Below, piece by piece: positions 49,801 through 62,147 of a stretch of 64,000 nt of DNA (the first letter of the stretch is position 1; every line of letters starts with the position of its first letter). The position numbers and the translations under genes are program-made. Source of the DNA: Rapana venosa (lineage: Eukaryota; Mollusca; Gastropoda; Neogastropoda; Muricidae); the NCBI GenBank assembly GCA_028751875.1, contig CM054155.1:7501072-7565071 (forward strand), written 5' to 3'. The notes beneath the pieces were generated by a model that was given only the letters and a program-made list of their open reading frames with translations, did no database searches and had not been told where the DNA came from.

Positions 49801-51310
49801 ATTGTACGTTCCCATTTCCCCCCTTTTGGGCCGCAGTAATCATTTTAAAACGCGAGTAATCATTTCTGTGCCCCTCTTTTTGTAAAAATTGGGTGCGTCT
49901 TTTTTTCCCTCCTCCCCCCTGTTTTAAATCACTTTTTGCATGTCGGCCCTGTTTTTTTTGGTTTTTTTAAAAATTTTACAAAGAACCCTTTCCCAGCCCT
50001 TTTTTGGGGTTTTTTTTCCCATTAACATTCTTTTCCCTTTTATAGGGAAAATCATAAAATACAAAAATTATTGCGCTTTTTCTTTGGGGGGAAAATTTTA
50101 AAGGCCTAAAGGCAAATCGACTTATCAAAACCAGGGGTTTCATAAAGTTCACTTACATTCAATATTACCATCGGGTCAATTTCGGGGGGTTTAAAACTGG
50201 GGTGTTTTCTTCTTTTTTGGGGGGGGGGCACGAAAGGGGAAGTGGGGGAAAATTCACAAAAAAATTAAATAAAATTCAGCTTTCTGGAGTTTTTCCAAAA
50301 AAAAATCAAACACAGTATTTTTCTCAAAAAATTGTTTTTATTCTCCAACTATGTATCATAATCTTATGTAAGGTTTTTTCCCGGGGGTTATTGTAATATG
50401 TTTTCATTTAGTGTAAGGAAATTTTTGGTATTTTTGTTTAAAATCTATTTGTGTATTTAAAATTTTTTGGTTTTTCTATTGATTTCTTAGGCAAAGCTTT
50501 CGTTATAAATCAGGGGTTTTTTAAAAAAGACATTTTACTTGCAAAAATTTTTTTTGTTTTCTGTCAAAACACTTTTTATAATTTTGAGTTTTAAAAAAAG
50601 ATTTTTCTTAGATGAAAACTAACACTTCTGCTTCGCACATAGACGCACAGGGGCGCCTTTCCCCCTTTTCCCCCCCACTACCTACTTTAAACCCCAGGGG
50701 CGCAAAAGCACAGGGCATTGAAACGTGCTTTTTTCCCCGGGGTTTTTTTTTTTAAGCAAACAGAATTTGGGTAATTATGCTTGATGCCTTTTTTGAAAAG
50801 GGCCCCTCAATCTTTTTCCCACACAAATAAACATAAGCTCTCTCTCTCCCCCACACTCTCTCTCATCCCCCCCTCTCACACCCCTCTCTCTCTCCCCTCC
50901 CATCTTTTTCTACCTCCCACCCACACTTTTTTCCCCTGTTTTTTTAAAAAACCCAAAAACATACAGATGAAAAAAGCGGTGAAATGCTTCGCATTGGGGG
51001 GATGGGCTAAAGGAAACGAAAGGGGTTTTTGGGAAAAAATGCAACAAATTTAGGGGTGCTTCTGCTTAAAGGGAAATTTTTTTAGGGGATTTAGATCGCT
51101 TGGGGAAAGTGTCTTCTCCCTTAAAACACTTAAAAAAAACTAAATAAAAACCTTCAAGGTTTTTGACTTTGCCGTATTATTTATAAAATTTTAAAATTAT
51201 ACCTATAATATATAATTATATTTCTACTTCACCATATTACTACAGTAGGGCCCTCTGTTCCCACGCCGCTTTATTTCAAACTCACTGGGCCCAACAAAAA
51301 CCCAATTTGT
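46870..51310. other. Degraded sequence, mostly unidentified
   Basis: Two smeared minus-strand SINE-1 copies are legible, at 47,225-47,400 (AAGGATAATGGAATAAAT, GGCCCTACTCTTCC) and 49,040-49,190 (TTTTATATCGAAGAAAAATG, AATGGCCTACTCTT). GTATGTAT repeats lie at 47,105-47,200, AC-rich at 47,990-48,230 and 48,320-48,420, GT-rich at 48,650-49,000 and 49,195-49,500, CT-rich at 50,830-50,930. No gene can be supported. Confidence 0.5.
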
Positions 51311-51314
51311 CATG

Positions 51315-51972
51315 TTATCATCATCATCATCATCATCATCCCATCCTCATCCTTTATCCCTAAACCCCCACCACCAAACCCCCCCAAAAACCACCACCAC
51401 CACCCCCACCACCACCACCACCCCCACCACCCCCACCATTTTTTCATCTTCCCCAAACCCACCCTCATCAAACACCACCCCCATCACATCATCATTCATC
51501 ATCAATTTTCACCACCACCACCACCACCACCAAACCCCATCATCATCATCATCATCATCATCACATCACATCATCATCATCATTTATCATCCCTCCTCAT
51601 CCCATCCTCACCCCTTTTAAACATCATAAACCCCCACCACCCCCAAAAAAACCCCCACCACCACCAACCACCACCACCACCACCAAACCCCACCAACCAC
51701 CACCCCCTCTTCAAATCATCATCATCACCAAACCCTCCCTCCCCCAAACCACCATCACATCATCATCAAACATCACATCATCATCACCACCACCACCACC
51801 CCCACCACCCCACCACCACCACCCCACCCCCCACCTTTATCTCAACCCTCCCTCAACATCATCATCATCATCGTCCCTCTCCCTCGTCGTCGCGTCGTCG
51901 TCCCCGTCGTCGTCATCAAACGTCGGCGTCGTCCCTCATCATCATAAACAACATCAAAACAACATCATCACA

Positions 51973-52015
<43 letters not shown>

Positions 52016-52040
52016 TCATCATCATCATCATCATCATCAT
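51315..52040. repeat. (CAT)n/(CCA)n trinucleotide array, degraded
   Basis: About 725 bp of CAT, CAC and CGT triplets with smeared CCC and AAA. It ends in a pure CAT block at 51,975-52,040. The underlying locus is a long trinucleotide microsatellite of uncertain true length. Confidence 0.8.
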
Positions 52041-53825
52041 GGGGAAAATTTTAATTGGCCAGAAAAAATGCAAAGGGTTTATTTTTGGCTTTAAGCAGTG
52101 CAAGAAAAAGAACACCCCCATAGTGAAAACCCCGGAAAATGGGTACATGAAGGGTTTAATAATCCGAATTCATTACACTTTTAAAAAAGAAACTATAAAA
52201 ACCCAAAAAAGAAACCAAATTAGAAGTGATAGACTAAAACAAGTAAAAGTAAAAATTTTATAAACCCTTTTTTTCTTTTGTAGGGAAAAAAAAAAAAAAA
52301 AAACAAAAACAGGGCCCGCAAAAAAACAGGGAAAAAATCTCAGAGAACCAAAATGTGTGAATTTTTTTTTTTTTTTTTTTTTTTTTTCTGCGTCCCTCTT
52401 TTGTGAAAAGTCCCCCGTCCTGCGGTTTTCCCCCCCGCTCATTCCAATCTCCCCGCCACACCATACCCATATTTGTTTTGTCTCAACCCCAAGTCGGAGG
52501 TCCACAGGGGGCCCAAACACACATCCGCCGCGGGGCCCCCACCAAGGGCCCTGCACTTTCTGCGGGGGGCACTTTGGGGGTTTTTCAGTGGGGCCTGTTC
52601 TTTAGCTAACCTACGCAGGGACAAACCCCCTACTAAGCCCCCTACAAAAGACAGTATTAGCCATCGCGGAGCCCGACTAATGATTTCCCACCCGAGGGGG
52701 CAACCACCAAACGTCCCCTCCCAAAGAACCGTCCCCCCCCAAACCTCCCCAACCCCCAAAGGGCCTTTTACCCACCCCCACCACAGGCACAGAAGTGTAG
52801 GGCAAACCCCAAACTGGGTCACCATGAACCCGAGAAACTGGGAAAACCAAACCCAATCCCCGGGGAATTTTTTTTAAATTTCAGATGATTTTAAGACAAT
52901 TAGGATGACGAAAATTTTCTGCTGGGGGAAGTGCATATGCCTTTTAACCAAATTTTACAGGGTTTACCTACCTTACACCCCCAAAATAAAACCCGGCGGG
53001 CAACCGGGCCCGAGAGATACAAACACCTGAAATGTTGGTCGGGAATTTTAGCAAAACTCCCCAAACTCGCACCGTTAAGTGGGTAAACCGACTGTGTGGT
53101 CCCCCGTCTTCCCCCTGAGCCCCCAGCACACCCATTTTGGGTGGAGCCGGCCGATCCGAAGAAACCCCCATGACCCTTTTGGGATTCCCAACCCGCGACC
53201 CCTTTCCCGTCCGGAAAACCCAAGGCGCTAAAACCCCTGGGGCCCCTGGGGGCTGGGTAAAATGTGTGATTAGAATGATATGGTTTCACCCCCTTTAAAA
53301 ATTTTTCCCTTTTTCCTTTTTCCTGTTAAATCAATAAGAGAAAAAAAAACGAAAACATCGATTCAGAAGCAAATGGGGATCCGTCCCCCCCCCCCCCCCC
53401 CCACACTACTTACCCCCTACCGGCTTTAAAGGGGAACAGGACAAAACACAACAATTTAATAATCAAGTTTGGGGCCACTGGGAAAATACTTAAGGGAAAC
53501 AGATCACAGCAGCAGCAGCAAAAGAAATTTAACAAAGGGAACAGTCAAAGGAAGGACTGGGGGGAAAAGAGGGAAAAAGTGAAACTGAGGGGTGGAAGAC
53601 CCCCTAGAGAAAGGGCAAAGGGCAATAAAAAAGGGGAAAAAAGATAACCTTGGGTTCTGACCTTTTAGAAAGGAATTTTAAAGGGCTTACAGTACAGTTT
53701 TAAAACAACACAAATGTCCTCAAAACAACATGCTGCTTTACATTTTGTGCAAGAAAAAAAAGACACAGACCACGCACAACAAACAAACACACCACCCCAT
53801 ACCGAAACAACAAACACAAAATCCT
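52041..53825. other. Degraded sequence, unidentified
   Basis: Includes a poly-A/poly-T pair (52,285-52,300 and 52,361-52,387) and a poly-C run at 53,385-53,402. Frames at 52,473-52,877 and 52,900-53,289 are long but compositionally odd and show no domain. Confidence 0.4.
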
Positions 53826-53923
53826 CACATTCCCCACAAACACACACAACCCCACACACACACACCCCACCAAAACACACACAAAACCCCAACACACACA
53901 CACACACAACCCCCGAAAACACA

Positions 53924-53963
<40 letters not shown>

Positions 53964-54052
53964 AATATATATAAAATAATATATATAAAATATATATATA
54001 AAATAAATATTTAAATATATAAATATATATATATTTTATATATATAATATAA
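53826..54052. repeat. AC array followed by TA array
   Basis: AC-rich with CACCCC smears, then about 95 bp of TA-rich sequence, just upstream of the retrotransposon. Confidence 0.8.
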
Positions 54053-54099
54053 TTGATCAGAGTCAGGGGGTGTTCCTCTCCCTGGTAACCGTAGCCCAG

Positions 54100-57000
54100 T
54101 ACTACCTGTCTCAGGGGGGAATAACCTGACCCCAAAAAACCCCAGCTTTGGGCAAATACAGCTTGGAGAGGAGGGTGGGCCCGCCAAGAAAAACCCCCGC
54201 CCACAGAAATACCAACATGGACAACACTGCAAGAAAAAACATGCCGGATCGGTTGAGGGCCCCCGGGAAAAACCCAAAACCGCGCCTTCCCTTGGGAAAT
54301 TTTTCCCGGGGGGAGGGGGAAAATAAGCGACTGGGACGCAAACAACACGATCAAACTCCAGGGGGAGAGGACCATCAATTTGGGACATTTGGGAAAAACC
54401 CGTACCTTCACACATGTGGAAGCTCCAAGAGCTAACCCTAAATACGAAGAAAACGAATGGGAAAATAATTGGGGCCCGGGGGAAGTCCGTTGGGTTTGGA
54501 TTCGGGGAAACAACCCAAAAGAAGAAGATCACAAACTATGGGAAGTGGCGACGACTCCAAACCCCAACACGGGGTAGGGTTTCTTTTCCCAAAAAAAGGA
54601 CAACATGTCTCCGCTGTACCCCCAAACTCAAGCAGAAATGACTCCATGCTGTGCAGCAAAACCACCCCCAACATGACCATCAAAAAAAGTCTATGGGACC
54701 AACATCAAATACGATGAAAAAAAAAAATCGAGTGTTTCTACGAGGGTTTGGAGAGCGCCATCAAATCAACTCCAAAAAGGACTTTTCCCCGTGATTCCCG
54801 GGCGACTGAATGCCAAAAACGGACCTTTACGCTTATGACCCAAAGGCCCGGGACATTTGGCCGTTTTTGGGGTGGAAAGAAACCCAAAAAATAGAGGTCC
54901 CCAGACTTTTTGGGAAATTTGCAAGCACCACAATCTTACTGGGCGCCAACACCCTATAACCCAAAACAACAAGAAGAAGACGGGGGCACTCACCCCAAAA
55001 GGGAAAAAAACATAACCAAATTTACTACATCTTTGGGCCCCCCCTTTGGGCACCCCCGCCCCCCCCTAACCGGCCCCGCCCCCCCCCCAAGCCCCCAAAA
55101 AATTTAAAATGAAAACCAAACCCCGAAAGAAATTTTTCCTTTTTGGTTAACATGGGAAAAGGTAAAGGGCCCCAAGTCCGCTGAAACCAAAACCAGAAGG
55201 GGAAAATTTGGGGGTTTTCCAAATGGAAAAAACCCCAAGGACCCCCAAAATTCCGGGAAAATCCTTTAAAGGGAAAAAAGGGGGCCAAGATTCCTTGGGA
55301 ATTTCCCCAAGAAGGGGCTAAACCAAAATAACCAAAAAACCCAAAAGGGGGGAAAATTAGAACAGCCCGCTGGAAAATCCTTTGGGAAAAAAGGGAAAAG
55401 AACCCAACCCAAAGGGTTAAACAATTTGGCGAAAAAGGGCCAAGGAGGGGCCCAAACCAAAAGGAAAAAAAACCCAGAAAACCAAAAAGTTTTTAAGGAA
55501 AAAGGGGGCCAACAAAAGGCCCCCAAACAAAAAAAAGAATTTTTGAGGGCCCTGGTTAAAATGGGTGTCCAAAAAATTTGGGTTCCCCCCAAAATTGAAA
55601 AGGGAAAGGGCGAAAGGGGGAAAAAGGAAAAAATAAGACCTTAAAAAAACCCAATTTCCCCGGGGGGCCCAAACCCCCTTATTGAAACCCCCGAGGTCAA
55701 ACCCCCAAAAAACGCCCAAAATCTGGGAAAAAAGATGGCCGAAATGGACCCCCCTCCAATCAAGTTAACTTTCCAAAAAAGCCGAAAAAGGCCCAGAAAA
55801 ATCAGTCCCGAAAGCCCCCCAACAAAAAGGTGCTTTGGGAAAGAGGAAAAAAAGCAGAAGAAAACCTTGAAAAAAGGGAATTTAACCAGTTGAAACATTT
55901 GGGGGACTTTTAAACAGAACCAAAAAACACCCCCAAATAAAAAGGGTAAACAATCCTTTCTTCCAAAAACCTTTGGAAACCCCCGGGGAAAAGTGGCCTG
56001 GGGAAAAAGTTTTAACCCCCTCCATTTAAGTTCCACCCTTAAAAGAAGGAAAACCTAAGGGTGGAAAATTAACCCCCAAAAATTTAGTTGGGGTTAAAGG
56101 GCCCCATCCCCCCCCAAAGTTTCCCAAAAAAAGCAGGCCCCCTTTAAAAATTAAACCACAAACCAAAAAAGGGAAATCCCCCTTTAAAGAACGGGAGGAT
56201 TTGACCAGGGGCAGTGAAAAAGAATCCCTTCAACCCTCCCGAATGCCCTAGGAAAGCCCCCTTCCCCATCAAAAACAAGCCCCTTAAAAACCCCAAACCC
56301 CCATTACCCTCAAGAAGGGCCTGAGGGGGTTTGGGCAAGAACCCCTTTGGGGCCAAAGGCCCTAAAAAAACTAAAAAGGTTTGGGGCGAGCCTGTTTCCT
56401 CCCTCCAAAGGGGGTTGGGGAAAAACCCCAAAAATCAGCCCCATGGTAGAAAAAAAGGCACTTCCCCACTCCCTTGGGTTCAAAAAGGTGGCTGGCCCCT
56501 TTTCCCCCGTTTAAACGTGTTCCCTTTTAGAAATCCTCAGGGGTCCTTTAAAAAATTCAAGACCCAAAACCCAATGGGGAAAGGCCCCCAATCCATTGGG
56601 AAAAAGAAAATTTGATCTCAAAGGGGAAAAGAAATGGTTCCAAAACTCAAACAGCCCGGAAAACAGCCCCTGGAAGGTAAAGGGGGAGGCAGGCAACGGA
56701 AAAGCAAATCCCTAAAATGGGAAAAACCCCCCCCGACCCTCCCCACCCCGGCAAAATTAGGCCCGGCCCCCTTTGAGGGGGGAAACTTTTGTTCCCACCC
56801 GGGATATAAAGGAAAGGTAAAAAAAGGGGAAATAATTCCTTATTTAAATATAATTCAATTAAACCCCCTTTTTTGCCCCCCCGACCCCACCCCCCATTCC
56901 TTCTTCCGGAAAATTCCCCTTCTGCCGAAAAATTTTTTTGAAAACCCCCAAAATTTTTGTTTTGGATTTAAGTGCCTCAGGGGATTCCCAAAAATCCCCC

Positions 57001-57800
57001 TCTAAAAAGCCCCCAAAACCAAATGACTTACGTTTTTAGCGCAATTTTGAGGCCCCCTTTGGCCCCCCCCGGCAAAAAAAAATTGCTAATCAGGTCAACG
57101 GAAAGGCAAGATCCTAGTGAACATACCACACCGACCACTCCCACCAGCATCAAGATGAGTGGCGAGACACTAGAGGAGGTGGAAACTTTCAAGTACCTTG
57201 GAGCAGTCATCACCAAAGAAGGTACGAGCACACAAGAGGTGAAGATCAGACTTGCTGTGGCACTCTCCTCCATGACTAAGTTGGCGAAAGTGTGGAGAAA
57301 CCACAACATCAGAACCCACACTAAGGTCAGACTCTACAAGGCACTCGTCACATCCATTGCCTTCTACAGCTGTGAAGCATGGACACTTACTGCCGATTTA
57401 GAACGTCGCATTCAAGCCTTTGAGATGAAGTGCCTCAGGCGGATCCTGAACATCATCTACAGAGACCGCAAAACCAATGACTACGTCTGGCAGCAGATCG
57501 AGGCACTGGCTGGCAAACAAGAACCATTGCTAGATACAGTCAAACGGAGGAAACTGAAAATGGTTTGGCCACACAACAAGGCATAACAGCCTGTCAAAGA
57601 CAGTCCTGCAGGGAATGGTGGAAGGAGCAAGGAGGCAGGGACGACCACGCAAAAGCTGGATATCCAACATCAAGGAGTGGACCGGCCTCACTGTACCAAA
57701 ACTCCTGAAAGCAGCCCAGGACAGAACCATTTGGCGGTCCACTTGCAGCGTCCGTGCGGGTACCCCAACGGTCGTCCCGACCAAGGGATGAGTGAGTGAG
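54100..57800 (+). mobile_element. Non-LTR retrotransposon with EN and RT, mostly in degraded sequence
   Basis: Plus-strand LINE of about 3.7 kb. Through the smearing, the apurinic-type endonuclease is recognisable in order: a start resembling TINLGTWNVRTL (about 54,372-54,405), GEVRW (about 54,480), GDDSKPQHGVGFL (about 54,545-54,585), a GDWNAK-like site (54,801-54,818) and HNQIDY-like (55,011-55,028). A basic linker follows (55,090-55,650). The reverse-transcriptase core should lie at about 55,700-57,080 but is too smeared to place motifs. The clean C-terminus follows. The 3' end is TGAGTGAGTGAGTGA then TA repeats, and TA repeats also precede the element. The clade is not assigned; RTE- or I-like is possible. 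Confidence 0.75.
57100..57775 (+). pseudogene. C-terminal end of the LINE polyprotein, clean
   Basis: From 57,150 the frame reads ETLEEVETFKYLGAVITKEG, then IRLAVALSSMTKLAKVW, FYSCEAWTL, RRIQAFEMKCLRRILNIIYR and EPLLDTVKRRKLKMVW. This is the region after the RT domain in widespread invertebrate endonuclease-reverse transcriptase elements. A stop at 57,584 is followed, after a small shift, by LSKTVLQGMVEGARRQGR and GRPRKSW..IKEWTGL, so the frame is broken near 57,580. In-frame continuity upstream cannot be judged because 57,085 is the edge of the degraded block. Confidence 0.8.
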
Positions 57801-57850
57801 TGATATATATAAATATATATACATTCATATATATATATATATATATTCAT
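57786..57850. repeat. TGAG tail and TA array
   Basis: TGAGTGAGTGAGTGA (57,788-57,802) closes the LINE. TATATAAATATATATAC and TATATA follow to about 57,847. Confidence 0.85.
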
Positions 57851-58560
57851 CATAATCATCATTCTTTTTTTCGCTTCCCCCCGACCCCACCCCCATTCTT
57901 CTTCTTCTTCGCAATTCTTCTAAGCAATTTTTTTTCTGAAATATTTTTTTGATGAAATACACAAAATTTCTTTGTAATTGGATTGCAGTGCACATCAGGA
58001 TAACTAAACTATAACCAGCGCTCAGTAATTAAACGTTCCTGCGTATATCAAGATAGTTATGCTCTCAACTGTCTCTTAGCTTGCTTAACTTTCGTTTATC
58101 TGTGTACCCTTTGGCCTCTTCCCCATTGGTCAACATGATTGCTGAATCAGGGCCATGATGTGTTTGTTGATACAGTCGTGACATTTGTCTCCTCTGCCTT
58201 TCACGTTTGACATCACTGCATTAACTGGCCAAGAAGCAATCATCTAAAATACACAAGCTCAGTGCAGAAATGCCAGTTTCTATGTAGATGTATTTCTTTA
58301 AGGTCATGGGGTTGATTTCCACATTTTCTTCTACTTTCTCTGTGTGTGTGTGTGTGCACACGTGTACACGCTGGTGAGCGATTGTATTTATGTATGTGAT
58401 ATCCAGTAACTAATTTTAAAACAGTCTTTTGCATATTGAATTTATGATAAAATCATAACTTGTCTTTTGCAAAATTGTTCTACTCTATCAATCGACCATT
58501 CAAACAATCTATCCATCCATCAAATAACCAGCCAATCAATCAATTAACCCCTTGATAAAA
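57851..58560. other. No recognisable gene
   Basis: Clean, non-duplicated sequence with a CTT run near 57,896 and a short GT tract at 58,340-58,356. Confidence 0.5.
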
Positions 58561-58566
58561 ATGGTC

Positions 58567-58990
<424 letters not shown>

Positions 58991-59304
58991 ATGGAATGCC
59001 CAGTGGGCGCAGGAAGAAAGAAGAACCAGGGTTCTGTTCAGTTCTTGAATGTGGAAAATGCAAACAGTAAGGCAATACATGAATTTTTGGGGTTATTTTT
59101 TATTTATTTACTTATTTATTTTATTTTATTCTTTGATATCGAGGAGAATGGGTTCAATTTGGGAGGCACACATAGTTCTTTTGTGTGTCAATAATTACTG
59201 GCTATCTCAGTTACTACTTTGTCTTTGTGAAGCTTCAAACAGCAACTATTATTCTCTGTCATTTGAGCAAAAGTGCGTTGCACTACTGTTAACAGCCTGA
59301 CAAG
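58991..59304. other. No gene; SINE-1 tail scrap
   Basis: A worn SINE-1 tail (TTTGATATCGAGGAGAATGG) at about 59,131-59,150. Otherwise unremarkable. Confidence 0.5.
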
Positions 59305-59654
59305 TTTATTTATTTATTATATTCTTTTATATCGAAGATAATGGAATAAGCACTTATGTGCTTGTTTACATCTAGTCCCCGTGTGTATGCGGTTTTGTAA
59401 ATTCTGTCATCTGTTCCCACCGGCACACAATGGCCTACTCTTACGAAAAGCGGAACAGCATTTAACGTGTGCGCAAGATGTTCTGCGTGCGTCGTACACG
59501 GGGCTTCGGTTTATAGTCTCATCCGAAGGACTTTTGGGGAGAGTGGAGTCTGCACCGATGTTAATACCAGGGGAAAATATCCCCTTGAACGGGAATCGAA
59601 CCCGGGTCGTCAGATTGCGAGCGCAATGTTCTAACCACTAGGTTATCCCGTCCC
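59305..59654 (-). mobile_element. SINE-1, full length, minus strand
   Basis: Complete from the TTATATCGAAGATAATGGAA tail to the head. On the minus strand the A box is TAACCTAGTGG and the B box GGTTCGATTCC (about 59,594-59,604). AAGTTTATTTATT precedes it; no clear target duplication. Confidence 0.9.
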
Positions 59655-60795
59655 TCGTCAGGCCCTGTGCATCTGGTTTTGGCATGGGAGAGCATTGCTA
59701 TTTTCTTGGAAAAAAGGCAGGAGAGTAGACCAAACAGGTAGACAATCAACACGAGGGAGATGAAAGAAAACAATCATAAAAACAGAAACAAAAAGAAGGT
59801 TAGAAAAGATGGAATTCCTAGCACAGAATTGATAGAGGCAATACTGATAGGCCCCAGCATTCCCACAGAAGAAATTACTATTTGAAATAGGGGTTTCATT
59901 TATTTTATTGGATTTTGTTTTTTTATCCTTGGTAAGCTAAAGTATAGATTGCTGTCTGTGAGTTATTTACATCCCACAATAAATTGTTTTGCCCTTTATT
60001 GTTTCTCTTCATTGCTATTGGTGTTTGATATCTAAACACACACCACAAGAGTACATTCAAAAGTAGACGTGTGTTCTGATGTGTGCACGAGCATAACCAT
60101 TTATGCAATAATGGGCTTACAGATACATGCTTGTATTCACACTGATGCATGCATTGGCCCTTTTCTTTCTCAGCACATTTTCACCCAACCATGCGTTTTC
60201 CCTAGACTTCACTTCATATACATATACCGATGCTATCAAACTGGGGATGTGCCAAAGCGCGTGCATGTGTGCGCGACACACACAGACACACACAGAGAGA
60301 AGGGTTAGTTCACTATATTTTAGAATGAAGTGAAATGCATTTCTTACAAAATTTTGTAAACATGTCAGATGTCTATGTGGGGATCATATTTCCAATACTC
60401 ATATCATATTTGATTGCCCTATTGTAAAACCTTTTTCACCTACATTTTCTGAACAGCCTCTGGAAAATGTATTTGAAAATTCAAAGCTAGCCTTTGCCAT
60501 TGCCAGATGTTTATTGCATAGTCCACTTGAATATTTATTGTAGTTACATTATTGTTATTTCATGTTTCCACGTTGTTGAGTTTATATTTTGCTCCTGTTA
60601 AAAAGTATTATCCTTACATTTCTAGGGTTGATTTTTTTTCGTTTTTTTCCCTCTCACACAAAAATACCAACACTGATGCTATTTCTTAACTTGTTCTCCT
60701 TCCACTCCTTCCTCTAACTTCTTTAACTTCCATTACACTTTCTATTTCCCTCGTCTAATATCACGTTGAGTGAACAGACGTTAAATTGAAGACAA
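59655..60795. other. No recognisable gene
   Basis: Clean single-copy DNA. No domain in any frame, no RNA gene. Confidence 0.5.
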
Positions 60796-60797
60796 CA

Positions 60798-60842
60798 ACA
60801 ACAACAACAACAACTACACAACACAGACACACACACACACAG

Positions 60843-60878
<36 letters not shown>

Positions 60879-60975
60879 TTTATATATAAAAATATATATA
60901 AAATATATATATATATATATATATAATATATATATATATATAATATGCGCATGCGCGCGCACACACACAGACACA
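60798..60975. repeat. CAA, CA and TA arrays with GCGCATGCGCGCG
   Basis: (CAA)n at 60,795-60,812, CA at 60,826-60,862, then about 80 bp of TA-rich sequence interrupted by TTTTATATATAAAA, which can fold back, then GCGCATGCGCGCGCACACAC. The tract is strongly non-B-DNA-prone. Confidence 0.9.
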
Positions 60976-61453
60976 CACAGAGGTCAGAACTGTCAGAACT
61001 GTCAGAAATGTCATGTATGGGGGGACTTCACACACACTCTACATTACCAGCTGCCAAGCTAAACTGCCACAGCCCTGTAAACTGCACACTTCATTCACAC
61101 ACCAGTCATATCCTACAGTAACGTCACATCAAAAGGAAAGGGAACTAACACCAGAATAAACTTTTTTTCGTTTTTTTCATAACAAGAGATGTGACAAAGG
61201 TGGAATACTTCACGTAACACAGACCATTTTGGCAAATGCTTAAGTTGATACCGACAGCTGAAGTGGAGGAAGCTGGGTGCAAAAACCTTAAGTGGGTGCC
61301 ACAACTGTCAGTCAGACTACAGGATAGGCGAGGCGGTAAGTGAATGGGGAACTCCGGGTGCTAGAAAAGCTTGGAGTGCATTTTGGACATGTTTGTATCT
61401 TCTTTATCACGGTTTCTCATGGGTCCACCACTTTATAAGGCGTTGATGTGTAT
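60976..61453. other. No recognisable gene
   Basis: A short open stretch ends at a good donor-like GTAAGTGA at about 61,336, but it has no homology I recognise. Confidence 0.45.
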
Positions 61454-61454
61454 G

Positions 61455-61513
<59 letters not shown>

Positions 61514-61865
61514 TAATGTGTGTTTTTACATCCAGTACCCATGCGTATGTAGCTTTGTAAATTTTAGGTATGCCTGCCTGCCTACTCATCCGTCGATCCG
61601 ACGGGAGACTCCATCACCCATGCGTATGTAGCTTTGTAAATTTTATCATCCGTTCCCACCGGTACCCAATGGCCCCTTCTTCTAGATAGTGGAACAGGTC
61701 TTAACGAGTGCGCAAGATGATCTGCGTGTGTTCATACTCAGGACCTTGGTTTATTGTCTCATCCGAAGGACTTTTGGGGAGAGTGGAGTAGGCAGTGATG
61801 TTAACTTAAGGGGAAAATATCTCCTTGAATGGGACTCGAACTCGGATCTTCAAATCTCATGTGTG
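61454..61865 (-). mobile_element. SINE-1, minus strand, with (CTTT)n tail and internal duplication
   Basis: The tail has become about 60 bp of CTTT (61,454-61,514). A roughly 70-bp internal duplication repeats ACCCATGCGTATGTAGCTTT (61,537 and 61,616). The core and head follow to a worn B box (CTTGAATGGGACTCGAACTC). The A box is lost. Confidence 0.8.
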
Positions 61866-61895
61866 CGTTCACACTAGAGATCTCTGTTTGTAAAC

Positions 61896-62147
61896 AAAGA
61901 TACAGGCGTCCCCTAATATATGTGGTCGTTGGGGAGAGAGACATCAGAGACCTCAGCCTCTCTAAGGGCCAGCATATTGAGGGGGACGCCTATCTCCTCT
62001 CTCTCCCTGCTTTACCTCCCCTGTCCCTAAAGAGGGCAGGTACCCATTTACAGCTGGGTGAACTGGGGGACAGTACTGAAGCCAAGGCGCATGGATGGTC
62101 ACTCATCCATGATGCATCCCGACTCAACGCTGCTTAACTTAACTTGG
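61896..62147 (-). mobile_element. 5S-rRNA-derived SINE, minus strand
   Basis: Body landmarks GGGCCAGCATATTGAGGG, GCAGGTACCCATTTACAGCT. The head read on the minus strand from 62,139 gives AAGTTAAGCAGCGTTGAGTC then CATGGATGAGTGACCATC, matching the A-box to C-box half of 5S rRNA. Confidence 0.75.

Larger units (their letters stand above)
45690..57085. other. 11.4-kb degraded-consensus block
   Basis: Runs of A, C, G and T replace normal composition throughout, and single bases and dinucleotides are lost. Parts can be identified by landmarks and are listed separately. The block ends sharply at about 57,085 inside a retrotransposon frame. No gene call from this block alone is safe. Confidence 0.85.

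Noticed and set aside
51312..51620. Ser/His/Thr-rich frame
   Set aside because: Translation of a CAT/CCA array in degraded sequence.
52473..53289. Two long overlapping frames that might be a gene
   Set aside because: In the degraded block, proline- and glycine-heavy, no domain, and no clean partner to test.
61220..61336. Candidate exon ending at a GTAAGTGA donor
   Set aside because: Open for only about 37 codons, with no clear acceptor and no recognised protein; too weak to call.
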